DNA from: Streptomyces spororaveus
Lineage (GTDB): Bacteria; Actinomycetota; Actinomycetes; Streptomycetales; Streptomycetaceae
Assembly (NCBI RefSeq): GCF_016755875.1
Contig: NZ_BNED01000005.1
Coordinates: 992,001 to 1,056,000 of the forward strand
Length of the DNA: 64,000 bases
Reading direction: 5' to 3'
The notes under the pieces are model-generated. The model had not been told where the DNA came from and searched no databases. It saw nothing but the letters and a program-made list of their open reading frames with translations. The position numbers and the translations under genes are program-made. Within the stretch, counting starts at the first letter, position 1. Each line of letters opens with the position of its first letter. Positions 44,565-53,279 of the stretch are shown here, piece by piece.

Positions 44565-45680
44565 TCAACCGGTTGCGGGGAGAGGGCTTGGCCAGGTGCG
44601 GCGGCGAGCGTCGTCTCTCCACATGTGGCGGATGATGACGTTGGCGAGCTGACGCTTGTGGGCTCGGCGGGCTTCGCGTTTCGTCTTGTTCTCCGCGATC
44701 TTCCTCGCGACGTAGGAACGTGCCGGCTCGTGGCATCTGACCTGCGTGACGTGCACGATGTGAAGAATCGAGTTCACGTTCCGGTTGCCGCCCACGTCGA
44801 GGCGATGCCGCCGCACCGGCCCGTGGCCCTCTCCGGACGAAAGAGCGATGGGGGCCGACCCGCACCAGCGGGCGAACTGCGCCTCGGTGGTGAACCGGCC
44901 GGGATCTCCGACCTCGACCAGCAGGTCCATAGCGGTGACTGCTCCTATGCCGCAGAGCTCGGTGAGAGTACAGCCGAGCCGCTCCAGCAGGGGCGGGATC
45001 CTCTTGTCCAGGGCCTTGATCCTGCAGGTCAGCTGGCGGATGTCGTCCAGGGCCGCCTGCAGACGATCCAGCCGCACCTGGTCAACGGCGGCCAGCCCGT
45101 CCCACTGGCCGGCGGAAGTCTCGAGCATTTCGAGCTGTGGCAGAACCCGGCTGGTTGAGGGAAGCTGCGACCGCAGGCTCAGGGGGAGCGAGACCAGGAC
45201 CGCTTCTGCTTCAGTAAGCTGCCGCACGCGCTGCAAGATCAGTGACTTGCGCCAGTCATGCACTGCAGTGAGCTCTTCCCAGGCCGCCTCGGGGGCCGCG
45301 TGCTTCCCGGCGGGCGGCAACTGGGGATCGGCCAGGGTCTCGCGCGCGATCGCCTCGGCGTCCTCGATGTCGGTTTTCGCGCGGCGTCGGCGCCTACGGC
45401 GTTCGGCCGTACGGTTCGGCTGCACCTCGCGCACGTCGTATCCAGCCGCGGAGAGTGCCACGGCCACTGGTTGGCCCAGCGCGGCAGATCCCTCGACACC
45501 GATGCGATCGATGACCAGCTCAGTGTCGGTAAGGAACTCCAAAAGGTCGTTGATCCCCGCCGTGGTCACCGGGACGGAGACCACATCGACCAGGTGCCCG
45601 TGGCTGTCGACGACCGCCAACGTTGCGCTGTGCTTGTGGGGGTCTATCCCGCCCACACCATGCCGTACTTCCAACTCCAC
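44565..45680 (-). CDS. IS110-family transposase
   Basis: 371 residues. DEDD domain with GIDPHKHSATLAVVD, IDRIGVEGSAALGQPV and AKTDIEDAEAIARETL; C-terminal Transposase_20 with LTELCGIGAVTAMDLLVEVG and the serine motif CGSAPIALSSGEG. It appears intact. It is inserted in, or adjacent to, the end of an IS256 copy. The non-coding segment upstream (45681-45810) is structured and is a candidate bridge RNA locus. Confidence 0.9.
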   Translation of the reverse strand: MELEVRHGVGGIDPHKHSATLAVVDSHGHLVDVVSVPVTTAGINDLLEFLTDTELVIDRIGVEGSAALGQPVAVALSAAGYDVREVQPNRTAERRRRRRRAKTDIEDAEAIARETLADPQLPPAGKHAAPEAAWEELTAVHDWRKSLILQRVRQLTEAEAVLVSLPLSLRSQLPSTSRVLPQLEMLETSAGQWDGLAAVDQVRLDRLQAALDDIRQLTCRIKALDKRIPPLLERLGCTLTELCGIGAVTAMDLLVEVGDPGRFTTEAQFARWCGSAPIALSSGEGHGPVRRHRLDVGGNRNVNSILHIVHVTQVRCHEPARSYVARKIAENKTKREARRAHKRQLANVIIRHMWRDDARRRTWPSPLPATG

Positions 45681-45689
45681 TGCCCCTCC

Positions 45690-45800
45690 CGGGAACCGGC
45701 TACCGTGGGAACGCGGGCCTCGTGCTGCCGGCAGATCTGGGTTGAGTCGGACAGGCTCTCTTCAAGCCAGGCACTCGAGGCCCGCGCTCACGGAACCGCC
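45690..45800 (-). ncRNA. Candidate bridge RNA of the second IS110 element
   Basis: The 5' non-coding end of the IS110 gene holds a long hairpin with arms CGCGGGCCTCGTG (45712-45724) and CTCGAGGCCCGCG (45774-45786) around a ~50-nt loop, plus flanking short inverted elements. Position and folding potential match IS110 bridge RNAs, but the ends and pairing loops cannot be fixed by eye. Confidence 0.4.
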
Positions 45801-46029
45801 CGACACTTCGAATCCAGGGCAACCCATCGGGCGCCAATCGCGTTCAGAGTCAGAGCGGACCGCTTTGAGCGCCGCCCAGGGTAGCTACTCCCTGACCGGT
45901 AGCGGCAGTACAACACCCAGATCGCGTTGGTGGTGCAGACGATGCGGCGGATCTCGGTGTCGAAGCGGAGTGTGCGGGCGATTCGTATGTTCGCGGCGGC
46001 GAGGGCACGTCGGTGGCGCGGCAGATCTC

Positions 46030-46400
46030 ACCAGACCCGCCCTTGTGGAGCAGTTGTGGGTCACGGGAGCCGCTCAGGAGTCGAGGATCCGTCGGATGCT
46101 GGCCGCCTACGACCAGGAGGCGCACACGCTGCGTCCGGAGGTACGTGAGCTGTTGGGCGGGCGGGCGTACAACCCGAGGCACAGGCGGGACGCCAAGCCG
46201 CTGCTGCCGTACGACGAGTCGATCTGGAAAAGTCTGCACGAGGTGTGCCGGGCGGAGATCCAGGAAGCCTGGTCGCAGTTCCGTGGGGCTCGTGCCGCGG
46301 CTGAGAAGGGACGGGATCCCTATCAGCACGGCTGGTCGTACGAGACCTTGTGCTGGTGGATGGTCCGTCACGGGCCGGGCACGACTCCTCGCTACGAGGG
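46030..46400 (+). pseudogene. N-terminal fragment of a phage-type/Gin-like recombinase
   Basis: A forward-strand coding segment with SRIRRMLAAYDQEAHTLRPE, LPYDESIWKSLHEVCRAEI and ETLCWWMVRHGPGTT, resembling the N-terminal part of long tyrosine recombinases of Tn554/Gin type found in actinomycetes. No catalytic domain follows; it runs into the 3' end of the next gene on the other strand. It is not one of the three recombinases at the island's left end and may be a remnant of an earlier element. Confidence 0.45.
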
Positions 46401-48776
46401 GAAGGCAGTCGGCCGCCTCACCGAAGGCATCGCCTGCTCGGCCCAGATGATTTTTCCCGTGGCCGTGTAGCGGGTGCCCCACTGTTGGGTTATTTGCGCC
46501 ACGATGAACAGGCCCCGGCCGCCCTCGTCGTCACCGGCGGCGTGCCGCATGTGCGGGGAAGTGTGGCCGCTGTCGGACACCTCGCAGATGAGTGTCTTGT
46601 CGCGGATGAGACGCAGCTGGATGGGGCCGGCCCCGGCATAGCGAATGGCGTTAGTGACCAGTTCGCTGACCACGAGTTCGGTCGTGAAGACCAGGTCGTC
46701 GAGTCCCCAGGCGCGGACCTGGTCAGATGCCCCAGCCCGGGCCCGGCCGGCGGCCTGACGGTCTGCGGTCAGCTCCCAGACGGCTACCTGTTGCTGGCCG
46801 AGGAGACGGGTGCGGACCAAGAGCAGCGCCGCGTCATCTTCTGCCGGGCCGGGCAGCAGAGTCCCGACCACCTCGTCACACAGGTCGTCCAGGGTCCCCG
46901 TCGAGTGGCTCAGGACCGCACTCAGGGCAGCAAGTTGCTCGTCGACATCGCGGTCACGACCTTGCACGAGGCCGTCGGTGAACAGGGCGAGCAGACCGCC
47001 TGGTGGAATGGCCAGTTCCGCAGACTCGAAGGGCAGGCCGCCCAGCCCCAGCGGCGGAGCCGACGGCAGCTCGGGAAAGGTCACCGTGCCATCGTCCGGG
47101 TCGACGACGGCAGGCAGCGGGTGCCCGGCCCGCGCCATCGTGCACGTTCCGGACACCGGGTCGTACACGGCGTAGAGGCAGGTGACCCCGAGGGCCTCGT
47201 CTTCCGGGAGTTCCTCGCCCTCGATGCGCACCGCGGCCCGTTCGTTGCCGCCCTGGGTGACGAGGTCGTCGAGGCGGGCGAGGAGTTCATCGGGGGCGAG
47301 GTCCATCCGGGCCAGCACTCGCACGCTGGTGCGCAGCCGGCCCATGGTGGCGGCGGCGCTCAGACCGTGCCCGACCACGTCCCCCACGACCAGTCCCACC
47401 CGGGTTCCGGACAGGGGGATCACGTCGAACCAGTCGCCGCCCACACCCGCGCGGCTGTCGGCAGGCAGATAGCGGTACGCGAGCTCCACCGCGGACAGCT
47501 GCGGAAGCAGCCTAGGCAGCAGGCTGCGCTGCAGCACGAGGGCGGCGGCGTGCTCGCGGGCATACCGGCGGGCATTGTCTATGCAGACTGACAACCGCGC
47601 GACGAGTTCGCTGGCCACGGCCAATTCCCCCTCATCGAGAGGGTCGGTGCGGTGTTCCCAGACGAAGGACACGATGCCGAGGTCGGTTCCTTCGGTGCGG
47701 AGCGGTACGGTCAGCAGGCCCGGTTCATGAACGGGCCGTACCGTGGCCGGGCAGTCATCGGCGGTGATGGTGGAGACGGCTGGGGGCTCCTCGTGGGGCC
47801 ATAGCCGCACCATCCGGATTTCGGGCACGGCACCGGGGCGTGACCGGTCGCTGTGGAGGACCGTCTCCAACAGGTCTACCGTGACTGCATCGGCGAACCA
47901 CGGGGTCGTCACGGCGGCGAACTCGCGGGCCGTGCGCCTCGTGTCAAGCGTCGTACCCACACTCCGGCCGGCCCGGACCAGGAGGTCTAGGCGCTGTTGG
48001 GCGAGGTAGCGCTCGGTGATGTCGACCGTCTCCTCGCATACGCCCAGCGGTGATCCTGCCGGGTCCTCCAGCCGGTAGTATGAGCATGACCAGATCCGGT
48101 CGCGGTCTGGCGTGGATGGTGGGCGGCCCCGGTAGTACAGCTCGATCACGGGCTGACCGGTCGTGAGCACCTCGCCGATGACCTCCTCCAGCGTGTCGGG
48201 CATGCCGGGGGAGACGATCACGCCGTGCGTGACCATGTCGTCCGGGCCGAAGCCGGCGTAGTCGGCGGGCCCCATCTCCTCGTAGAGAGCGGCGTTCGTC
48301 CACACCACGCGGAGCCGGGTGTCGTAGATGGCCAGGCCGATGGGCGACCGGGTGGCCAGCCCACGCAGCATCGACTGCAGGGCGTTCCACTGCTCGGTCT
48401 CGCCGGCCTCGGCCATGGCGAGCAGGCGCGCCGGTCGCGTCCCGACGACACCGCTGAGACTACTGCCGCCGTCACCGTCCGGCTTCTCGCCACCGAGCGA
48501 CAGGGCGAGGACGACCACCGCCGCCCGCTCGCTGTGCCCGTCCCGGTGACGCAGCCGGATCACGTGCCGCATGCCTGGCGAGAATTCCGGCGCCGCGGCG
48601 TCGGTCACGAGGTCGGCGAACTTCCGGCCGAGAACCTCGGACGCCCCGTACCCGAGCAGCTCCGCGGCCGCCGGGCTCCAGCCGCCCACCCGGCCCGCGC
48701 CGTCGAGCACGGCCGTGGCCGCCCGGGACATATCGAGGGGGCCCTGCCGTTCACCGAAACCGGGAATCTCGCTCAC
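46392..48776 (-). CDS. PAS - GAF - SpoIIE phosphatase - HATPase regulatory protein
   Basis: 794 residues. Order: PAS (~10-110, LDGAGRVGGWSPAAAELLGY), second PAS (~130-245, IGLAIYDTRLRVVWTNAALY), GAF (~255-420, LDLLVRAGRSVGTTLDTRRT), SpoIIE-type PP2C phosphatase (~430-660, GVGGDWFDVIPLSGTRVGLV, EDDAALLLVRTRLL), HATPase (~665-780, LVVSELVTNAIRYAG, GRGLFIVAQITQQWG). The usual end (K-V-I-W-A-E-F) is replaced after KIIWAEQ by an unrelated tail, which suggests truncation by rearrangement at ~46440, next to the recombinase fragment. The role is probably control of anti-anti-sigma switching, as for the paralogue at 17382-20180. Confidence 0.85.
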   Translation of the reverse strand: MSEIPGFGERQGPLDMSRAATAVLDGAGRVGGWSPAAAELLGYGASEVLGRKFADLVTDAAAPEFSPGMRHVIRLRHRDGHSERAAVVVLALSLGGEKPDGDGGSSLSGVVGTRPARLLAMAEAGETEQWNALQSMLRGLATRSPIGLAIYDTRLRVVWTNAALYEEMGPADYAGFGPDDMVTHGVIVSPGMPDTLEEVIGEVLTTGQPVIELYYRGRPPSTPDRDRIWSCSYYRLEDPAGSPLGVCEETVDITERYLAQQRLDLLVRAGRSVGTTLDTRRTAREFAAVTTPWFADAVTVDLLETVLHSDRSRPGAVPEIRMVRLWPHEEPPAVSTITADDCPATVRPVHEPGLLTVPLRTEGTDLGIVSFVWEHRTDPLDEGELAVASELVARLSVCIDNARRYAREHAAALVLQRSLLPRLLPQLSAVELAYRYLPADSRAGVGGDWFDVIPLSGTRVGLVVGDVVGHGLSAAATMGRLRTSVRVLARMDLAPDELLARLDDLVTQGGNERAAVRIEGEELPEDEALGVTCLYAVYDPVSGTCTMARAGHPLPAVVDPDDGTVTFPELPSAPPLGLGGLPFESAELAIPPGGLLALFTDGLVQGRDRDVDEQLAALSAVLSHSTGTLDDLCDEVVGTLLPGPAEDDAALLLVRTRLLGQQQVAVWELTADRQAAGRARAGASDQVRAWGLDDLVFTTELVVSELVTNAIRYAGAGPIQLRLIRDKTLICEVSDSGHTSPHMRHAAGDDEGGRGLFIVAQITQQWGTRYTATGKIIWAEQAMPSVRRPTAFPS

Positions 48777-49931
48777 GACGCCCCCTCACTGCGCTGGCCG
48801 ACGGCGAGCAGTGGGGCGAGGCCATCGGGGCCCGTGACCTCACCGGCCTCGCTCGGGGCCATAGCGGGCGTGTCGCCCACGGGCTGCTCCCCGTGCGGGC
48901 GGGCGCCCGGCGACGTACCCCTGGCGCCGACTGCTACCAGCCCGTCCCCGGCTTGTCGGGCCTGGCCGGCGGTTGGAACCCGAGCGTGTGGCGGCGTCGC
49001 ACGCCCACCTCTATGTGGGTACGACAGACGCCCAGTTGGAACGGAGCTTGCCCACCGTCGTCCAGATTTCCAGGTCACGCCTCTCTCCCGGTCACACAGC
49101 CATAATGCCTCTGCCCCGCAGCCGCCGCGACCGGACGGCAGTAGGTGGACTGCTCCCTGACGGCGCGCCGCAGCCCGGACGACAACTACAAGGCGACGTG
49201 GCCGGCCGGGCCGGTACCGACCGTGGAACGCAACTCGACCGCCTTATGCGGGTCGGCATCGGCGGGATATCCGCTACTCGCTGCGCGGGAATCCGCCATG
49301 CATTGTGCGCGCCGACCCGGAGCCCCACAAGACTGGGCGGCTCACCGACTCACGGATTGCTCCCTTCCTGCCTGCAATGGTTTCCGTTGACTTTCTGGCC
49401 ATGTGAACTGATTTCGTTGAAATCTGGCGTCGTGACTGCGATATCGATAGCTTGAGGGGGAGTCGACTTCGAGGGCAATCGGCCTGTGCTGGCCCGCGAC
49501 AGTCGACACGCCTTGGGTCTGCCAGCGCAGCTGTGTGGGCCCGCCCCGTACGCGTACCGCGCGCGGCGTCCTCGGCGGTCCCGGCTACGCGGTACCACCC
49601 CTGCATGCTGCGCGGTCGCCGGACGCGCTACGTCCCTTAGCTTACTGAGCCTGCACATGCGACCGAAGCGCCCGCCAGCCAGAGTCGCGCAGGAGGCGCA
49701 GGCCCTCGCTCAGCACGGAAGCAGCGCAGCTGAGCGGCCGAGCAGGTGGTGGTTCTTGTGCATGGCCCGAAGCACCGGGGTGGGGGCATCTGGTTCGCAC
49801 GCCTGTCACGCCCCGCCCGCCCCACGCAGCTCAGAAGAGGAATACCGCGGGTTCGGAATTCTGCCTCTCCACCAGTGGATCCTCATCAGCCTCGCTGAAT
49901 CGCTCAGACAACACGTCCAGAGTTGACGCAG
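48777..49931. other. Gene-poor right end of the island
   Basis: About 1.15 kb without a convincing gene. Short frames lack domains and ribosome sites. The stretch 49376-49450 is distinctly less GC-rich than its surroundings (TTTCCGTTGACTTTCTGG, TGATTTCGTTGAAATCTGG). A short less GC-rich 3' end is a known part of GInt islands, but the low-GC part here is modest. Confidence 0.5.
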
Positions 49932-49942
49932 AAGGAGCCTTC
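49932..49942 (+). repeat. Right attachment repeat of the island (attR-type, AAGGAGCCTTC)
   Basis: Imperfect copy of the left repeat (6036-6046), one substitution, C to A. hemC homology resumes with the next codon (49943). The codons GAA-GGA-GCC-TTC read E-G-A-F, in register with K-G-A-F at the left end. Confidence 0.75.
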
Positions 49943-50095
49943 ACGCGCCGCGCCGACGAGCACCTCCTCGACGGCCGCGTCACCGCCACCATCGCCTGCG
50001 CCAAGGACCTCCCCGGACCCCACGACCGTGCCCCTGGCATGATCGTCGGCGCCGTCCTCCCCCGCGAGGACGCCCGCGACGTCCTGGTCTTCCCT
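49932..50095 (+). pseudogene. hemC: Hydroxymethylbilane synthase paralogue, middle part
   Basis: Reads GAF-TRRADEHLLDGRV, then CAKDLPGPHDRAPG, then VLPREDARDVLVFP, which follow GGKGAF in porphobilinogen deaminases (the H-S-x-K-D-x-P and L-P-R-E-D-x-R-D motifs). Homology ends at VFP (50095) and unrelated sequence follows, so the C-terminal two thirds, including the cofactor cysteine domain, is not here. The gene was therefore also damaged on its right side, either before or after the island entered. Confidence 0.8.
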
Positions 50096-50585
50096 GTCAA
50101 GTTTGTCTGTTCAGAGGTCAGTTCCACCACCGTCTCCTGCCCTGCCTGAGCAGGGTCCTTGCCAGCTCCCAGGAGCTTCACCACGATGTCGCGGTGGTGA
50201 GCATGTCCTTGAGCCTCGTCGGTGGCCTGCGCAGATCGGCGCCCGGCTCGGCGGTGAGGCCGACAAACAGTTGCTCGCCAAGGCTCTGTGCACACCAATC
50301 GCCGCCGCCGACCTGTTCTCCCGCGCGTGAGCCACACGGCCGCCCGAGCCCTGGCCCCCCACACCCGGGACTTAGCAGGTAAGCGAGCATTTCCGGCAGA
50401 TAGGTGAAAGGTCGTGGCATCTGGGTGAAACCTGCCCTGGCTCTGCACGCGACTGCGTTCACACGAGATGACACTCGCCAGCGGGGCCCGTTGATCATCA
50501 CTGCACGGCGCATACGTTCGCACGGGCCCGGCCACGGGCAACTCCCGTGGCTGGTGGACAGTCCCGAGCCGGAGGTAGACCGCCC
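50096..50585. other. Junction zone between the hemC fragment and the XRE remnant
   Basis: 490 bp. hemC is lost abruptly at 50095. Minus-strand frames at 50178-50440 carry a short coherent stretch (GEQLFVGLTAEPGADLRRPP) that may be a broken transposon or regulator gene, but I cannot name it. The last 100 bp precede the XRE pseudogene start. Confidence 0.4.
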
Positions 50586-51465
50586 GTGGCGGCGAACGGA
50601 AACCCGACCGTACGACGACGCCGGCTGGGCGCGGAGCTGCGCCGGCTCCGCCTGGCCCGTGGCCTGACCAGTACCCAGGTGGCCGAACGCCTATTGATCT
50701 CTCAGCCCAAGATCAGCCACCTGGAGAACGGCCGCCGCGCCATCAAGCCCCGTGACGTGCGGGACCTGTGCGCCCTCTACCAAGTGACGGACCCACAGCT
50801 CATCCACTCGTTGATGCAGATGGCCGCGGAAGCGGACCGGCAGGGCTGGTGGGTCGCCTGGGCGAGGTACCGTACGCCGTCTACATCGGCTTGGAGACGG
50901 CAGCCGCTTCTGTCCGCTCATACGAGCCCCTGGTGGTCCCCGGCCTGCTGCAAACGCCCGCCTACGCGGCCGCGGTCATCGCGGAACGATCCCTCTGGCC
51001 ACCCCTGAACAGATCGCCGTGCGCCGTGAGGTACGGCTGCGCCGTCAGTCCCGGGCCCACCACCCGGCCCGGTGCTTGCGCTTATGGGTGGTGCTGGATG
51101 AATCCGCACTGCGCCGCGTGGTCGGCTGCCCGCAGATCATACGCGAACAGCTGGAGTTCCTGAATCGCCTTGGCGCGCAGCCGCACGTCACCGTGCAGGT
51201 CGTCCCGCACAGCGCGGGAGCCCACCCCGGCGTCTCGGGACAGTTCTCCATCCTCGACTTCCCAGACGCTCCCGGGGCGGGGACCGTGTATCTGGAGCGG
51301 TTCAACAGCGACCTCTATCTGGAGAAACGATCCGACGTGCGGCACTTCAGCGCCATGTTCGACCATCTTCAGGCGCAGGCCCTGAACCCGGAGCGCACCC
51401 GCTGCTTCATCACCCGCGCCGCCGAGGAGCTGCCGGCCGCCGCATCGCTGCCCGGCCGGCCGTGA
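50586..51465 (+). pseudogene. XRE-type regulator with DUF5753 domain, frameshifted
   Basis: GTG 50586 starts an HTH_XRE (LGAELRRLRLARGLTSTQVA, LLISQPKISHLENGRRAIK). The first frame is lost after EADRQGWWV near 50850; the DUF5753 part continues in a second frame (VYIGLETAAASVRSYEPLVV, PGLLQTPAYAAAVIAE) and then in a third (LWVVLDESALRRVVGCPQII, VQVVPHSAGAHPGVSGQFSI) to 51465. Two frameshifts make it inactive. Intact relatives are abundant in Streptomyces and usually pair with a small DUF397 protein, not seen here. Confidence 0.8.
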
Positions 51466-51484
51466 TCGGCGCACCGGCCGCAGG

Positions 51485-51733
51485 TCACTGCGTCGCGTAC
51501 AGCCGATCGCGCAGGTACAACAGGACGGCGGTGTCCGCGACGGCGGCCAGATCGGCCAGCAGGGTGCGGATGGCCGCGCCGTTGCCGTCACGAACCGCCC
51601 GCACGATCTGCTCGACCACCTCGCGTACGGACGGATCGATGCCTGCCGGACCGGCCGGGGCCCAACCAAGGCCGACCGGTCGGGCAGGCTCGCCGGCGCC
51701 GGCGCCCGCCGAGGTGCCTGGCACTGCCGTCAT
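51485..51733 (-). CDS. Small hypothetical protein
   Basis: 82 residues, ATG 51733 with a strong AGGGG ribosome site 5 bp upstream, which selects it within a longer frame. Ala/Gly-rich N-terminus, then a helical C-terminal half (VREVVEQIVRAVRDGNGAAI, TLLADLAAVADTAVLLYLRD). No known motif. It converges on the XRE pseudogene. Confidence 0.55.
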   Translation of the reverse strand: MTAVPGTSAGAGAGEPARPVGLGWAPAGPAGIDPSVREVVEQIVRAVRDGNGAAIRTLLADLAAVADTAVLLYLRDRLYATQ

Positions 51734-51916
51734 GTCATCCCCTAACGGATCGCCCCGGGCGCAGGTCACGGCCCGCGCGGCGCGGCGGGTGGCCGTCCTC
51801 CGCCCTCCTATGGAGCCCTGGGACGACCGCAACAGCGCACTTACCGACGAAGCGACCGCGCCAGACGGCAAGCGCCAAAGGAGGCCCCACGGGTGGCTTC
51901 CGGTCGCCGTGGCGTG

Positions 51917-52075
51917 TCACAGGACGGCGCCGAGCGCCAGTCCGATGGGCGCGCAAACCGGGATGACCAGCATGTATGCCGTGACGGCCCGCAGACAGCC
52001 GGGGTCGTGGATGGAGAGTCCGACGTGGCGGGAGGCCAGCATCGCCGTGTTCTCCTCGGGCGGGCTGTCCGTCAT
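51917..52075 (-). CDS. Small membrane protein
   Basis: 52 residues, ATG 52075 with GGAAGGAAG upstream, overlapping the stop of the preceding ORF (ATGA). One hydrophobic helix near the C-terminus (AYMLVIPVCAPIGLALGAVL). Function unknown; coupled to the gene upstream. Confidence 0.5.
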   Translation of the reverse strand: MTDSPPEENTAMLASRHVGLSIHDPGCLRAVTAYMLVIPVCAPIGLALGAVL

Positions 52076-52356
52076 GGTGCGTCTTCCTTCCGTGTTCGGC
52101 TCCCGGGCGGGCGAGGGCACGGGTGGACGAGGATCTGCATGCCGAGCTCTCCGGCGTGCTCGATTACGGCCGCGACCTCTGTGGCCTCGACCGTACGAAC
52201 GTCCGGCTCAGAGCCCGTGATGAGGTAGGTGATCTGGTAGAGCTGGACGGCTCCTCGGTCGCGGCTGGTCGCGGTGTGCCTCCGGGCCTTGCAGAAATTC
52301 CGAAGCGGCAGGTCAACGGCCCGGCCCAGCAAGCCCCAGGAACGCCCTTCTCTCAT
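52072..52356 (-). CDS. Small hypothetical protein, start uncertain
   Basis: The conserved-looking part is the C-terminal ~57 residues (LYQITYLITGSEPDVRTVEA, AAVIEHAGELGMQILVHPCP). No ATG or GTG with a ribosome site lies just before it; the Met at 52356 is the nearest in frame and is tentative. Its stop overlaps the small membrane protein start. Function unknown. Confidence 0.4.
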   Translation of the reverse strand: MREGRSWGLLGRAVDLPLRNFCKARRHTATSRDRGAVQLYQITYLITGSEPDVRTVEATEVAAVIEHAGELGMQILVHPCPRPPGSRTRKEDAP

Positions 52357-52463
52357 TTTGGGAACGCATGGGCTCCTTTGCAGGTCAGCGGGCTCGCCGC
52401 GACGGCTGGGGACAGACATGCCTCCCCAATATCGACGACTACGACGCCCACCCGACGTCGACC

Positions 52464-52652
52464 TCAGCGCACTCGGCAAGAACGATGTGGTGGCCGCCTG
52501 AGCGGGAAGAAGGCGCGCCGCATGTACGCCGGATCACTGGCCGAGATGTACCTCACGATTGTGGCGGGGTATGCGCCCAGGCTGGTGTTGGAGCCGGGGT
52601 TCAGCGCCAGCCGGCCCTGGGCGGCGAGCGCATCGTCACCGCAGACGATCAT
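52464..52652 (-). pseudogene. Possible TrkA-N-type NAD-binding protein remnant
   Basis: The reverse-strand frame begins MIVCGDDALA, the start of TrkA-N/ion-channel NAD-binding proteins in Streptomyces, but then jumps to sequence that could be a downstream part (PATIVRYISASDP) with most of the Rossmann domain missing. It lies directly downstream of two small membrane genes (52680-53152) that would form an operon with it. The evidence is thin. Confidence 0.3.
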
Positions 52653-52679
52653 CGGTAGGGGGTAGCGAGTCGCTCTGCG

Positions 52680-52898
52680 TCACCCTGCTCGCGTGGTCCT
52701 GGTCCTGTGGCGCAGGCGCTGCCTCAACCCGTTGCCCGCTTCGCCCACCGCGATCAGGAGCACCGCGGACGCACCGCATCCCACAAGGGTCACCGGCCGG
52801 CCCAGGGCCACGGTCGACAGCACCAGTACGAGCGTGACGACCGCCCACCACCCCAGGAATGATCCCAGCGGGCGCCGCCAGTTCCGTGTCCCGCTCAC
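52680..52898 (-). CDS. Small membrane protein
   Basis: 72 residues from a GTG (52898) overlapping the previous stop (GTGA). Two predicted membrane helices (FLGWWAVVTLVLVLSTVALG and VTLVGCGASAVLLIAVGEAG) and a basic C-terminus. Function unknown; coupled to the gene before it. Confidence 0.6.
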   Translation of the reverse strand: MSGTRNWRRPLGSFLGWWAVVTLVLVLSTVALGRPVTLVGCGASAVLLIAVGEAGNGLRQRLRHRTRTTRAG

Positions 52899-53152
52899 GG
52901 GGCACCAACTCCCGGCGTGCCCGTCGGGGAGAGGGGCGGCCAGGAGTGCTCGTACGCCGGGGGGTTCCACGGTTTGGGGGCGGGAGGGGCTGCGAACGGC
53001 CCGGCCCGGTTGGCCATGAGGATCAACATCGTCCCGACGAAGAGCAGGGTGATGACGATGAGGGCGAGGCCGACTGGGTTTTGGGGGTTGTAGTAGTAGT
53101 GGTTGGTTCCCCACTTGCTGCGTTTGAAGACCGGCTCGTCGTCGTGATGCAC
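52895..53152 (-). CDS. Small membrane protein
   Basis: 85 residues with one membrane helix (VGLALIVITLLFVGTMLILM), an acidic-then-basic N-terminus (MHHDDEPVFKRSKWGTNHYY) and a proline-rich tail outside or inside the membrane. Not assignable. First gene of a small operon next to the two-component system. Confidence 0.6.
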   Translation of the reverse strand: MHHDDEPVFKRSKWGTNHYYYNPQNPVGLALIVITLLFVGTMLILMANRAGPFAAPPAPKPWNPPAYEHSWPPLSPTGTPGVGAP

Positions 53153-53279
53153 AGGCTTTCCCCGGCTCGAAGGTCCTTGGCTGCCGCAGCACGCAGGCGC
53201 GAAGCGCGGGTACGGGCTGCCGGATGGCTTGCAGAGTTGGGTGTATCCCCGGTGCGCGCCGGGGCGACTGCGGCTGCGG

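Larger units (their letters stand above)
6047..49931 (+). mobile_element. GInt-like genomic island, 43.9 kb, inserted in a hemC paralogue
   Basis: Both boundaries are visible: hemC is lost at 6046 and regained at 49943, with imperfect 11-bp direct repeats at the ends. The left end carries a ginABCD-type operon (6102-12100) reading inward, the defining module of GInts (three tyrosine recombinases plus a small HTH protein, followed by variable cargo and a short less GC-rich end). Cargo here is mixed: an acyl-CoA operon, permease/hydrolase/regulator units, two SpoIIE-type regulators, several decayed genes and at least eight IS elements or fragments. IS accumulation and many frameshifts suggest the cargo is old, although the gin operon itself is intact. 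The internal coordinates are observed; the GInt label is inferred from gene content. Confidence 0.75.

Noticed and set aside
49486..49926. A 146-codon plus-strand open frame near the right island end.
   Set aside because: Low-complexity Arg/Ala/Pro composition, no ribosome site and no domain.
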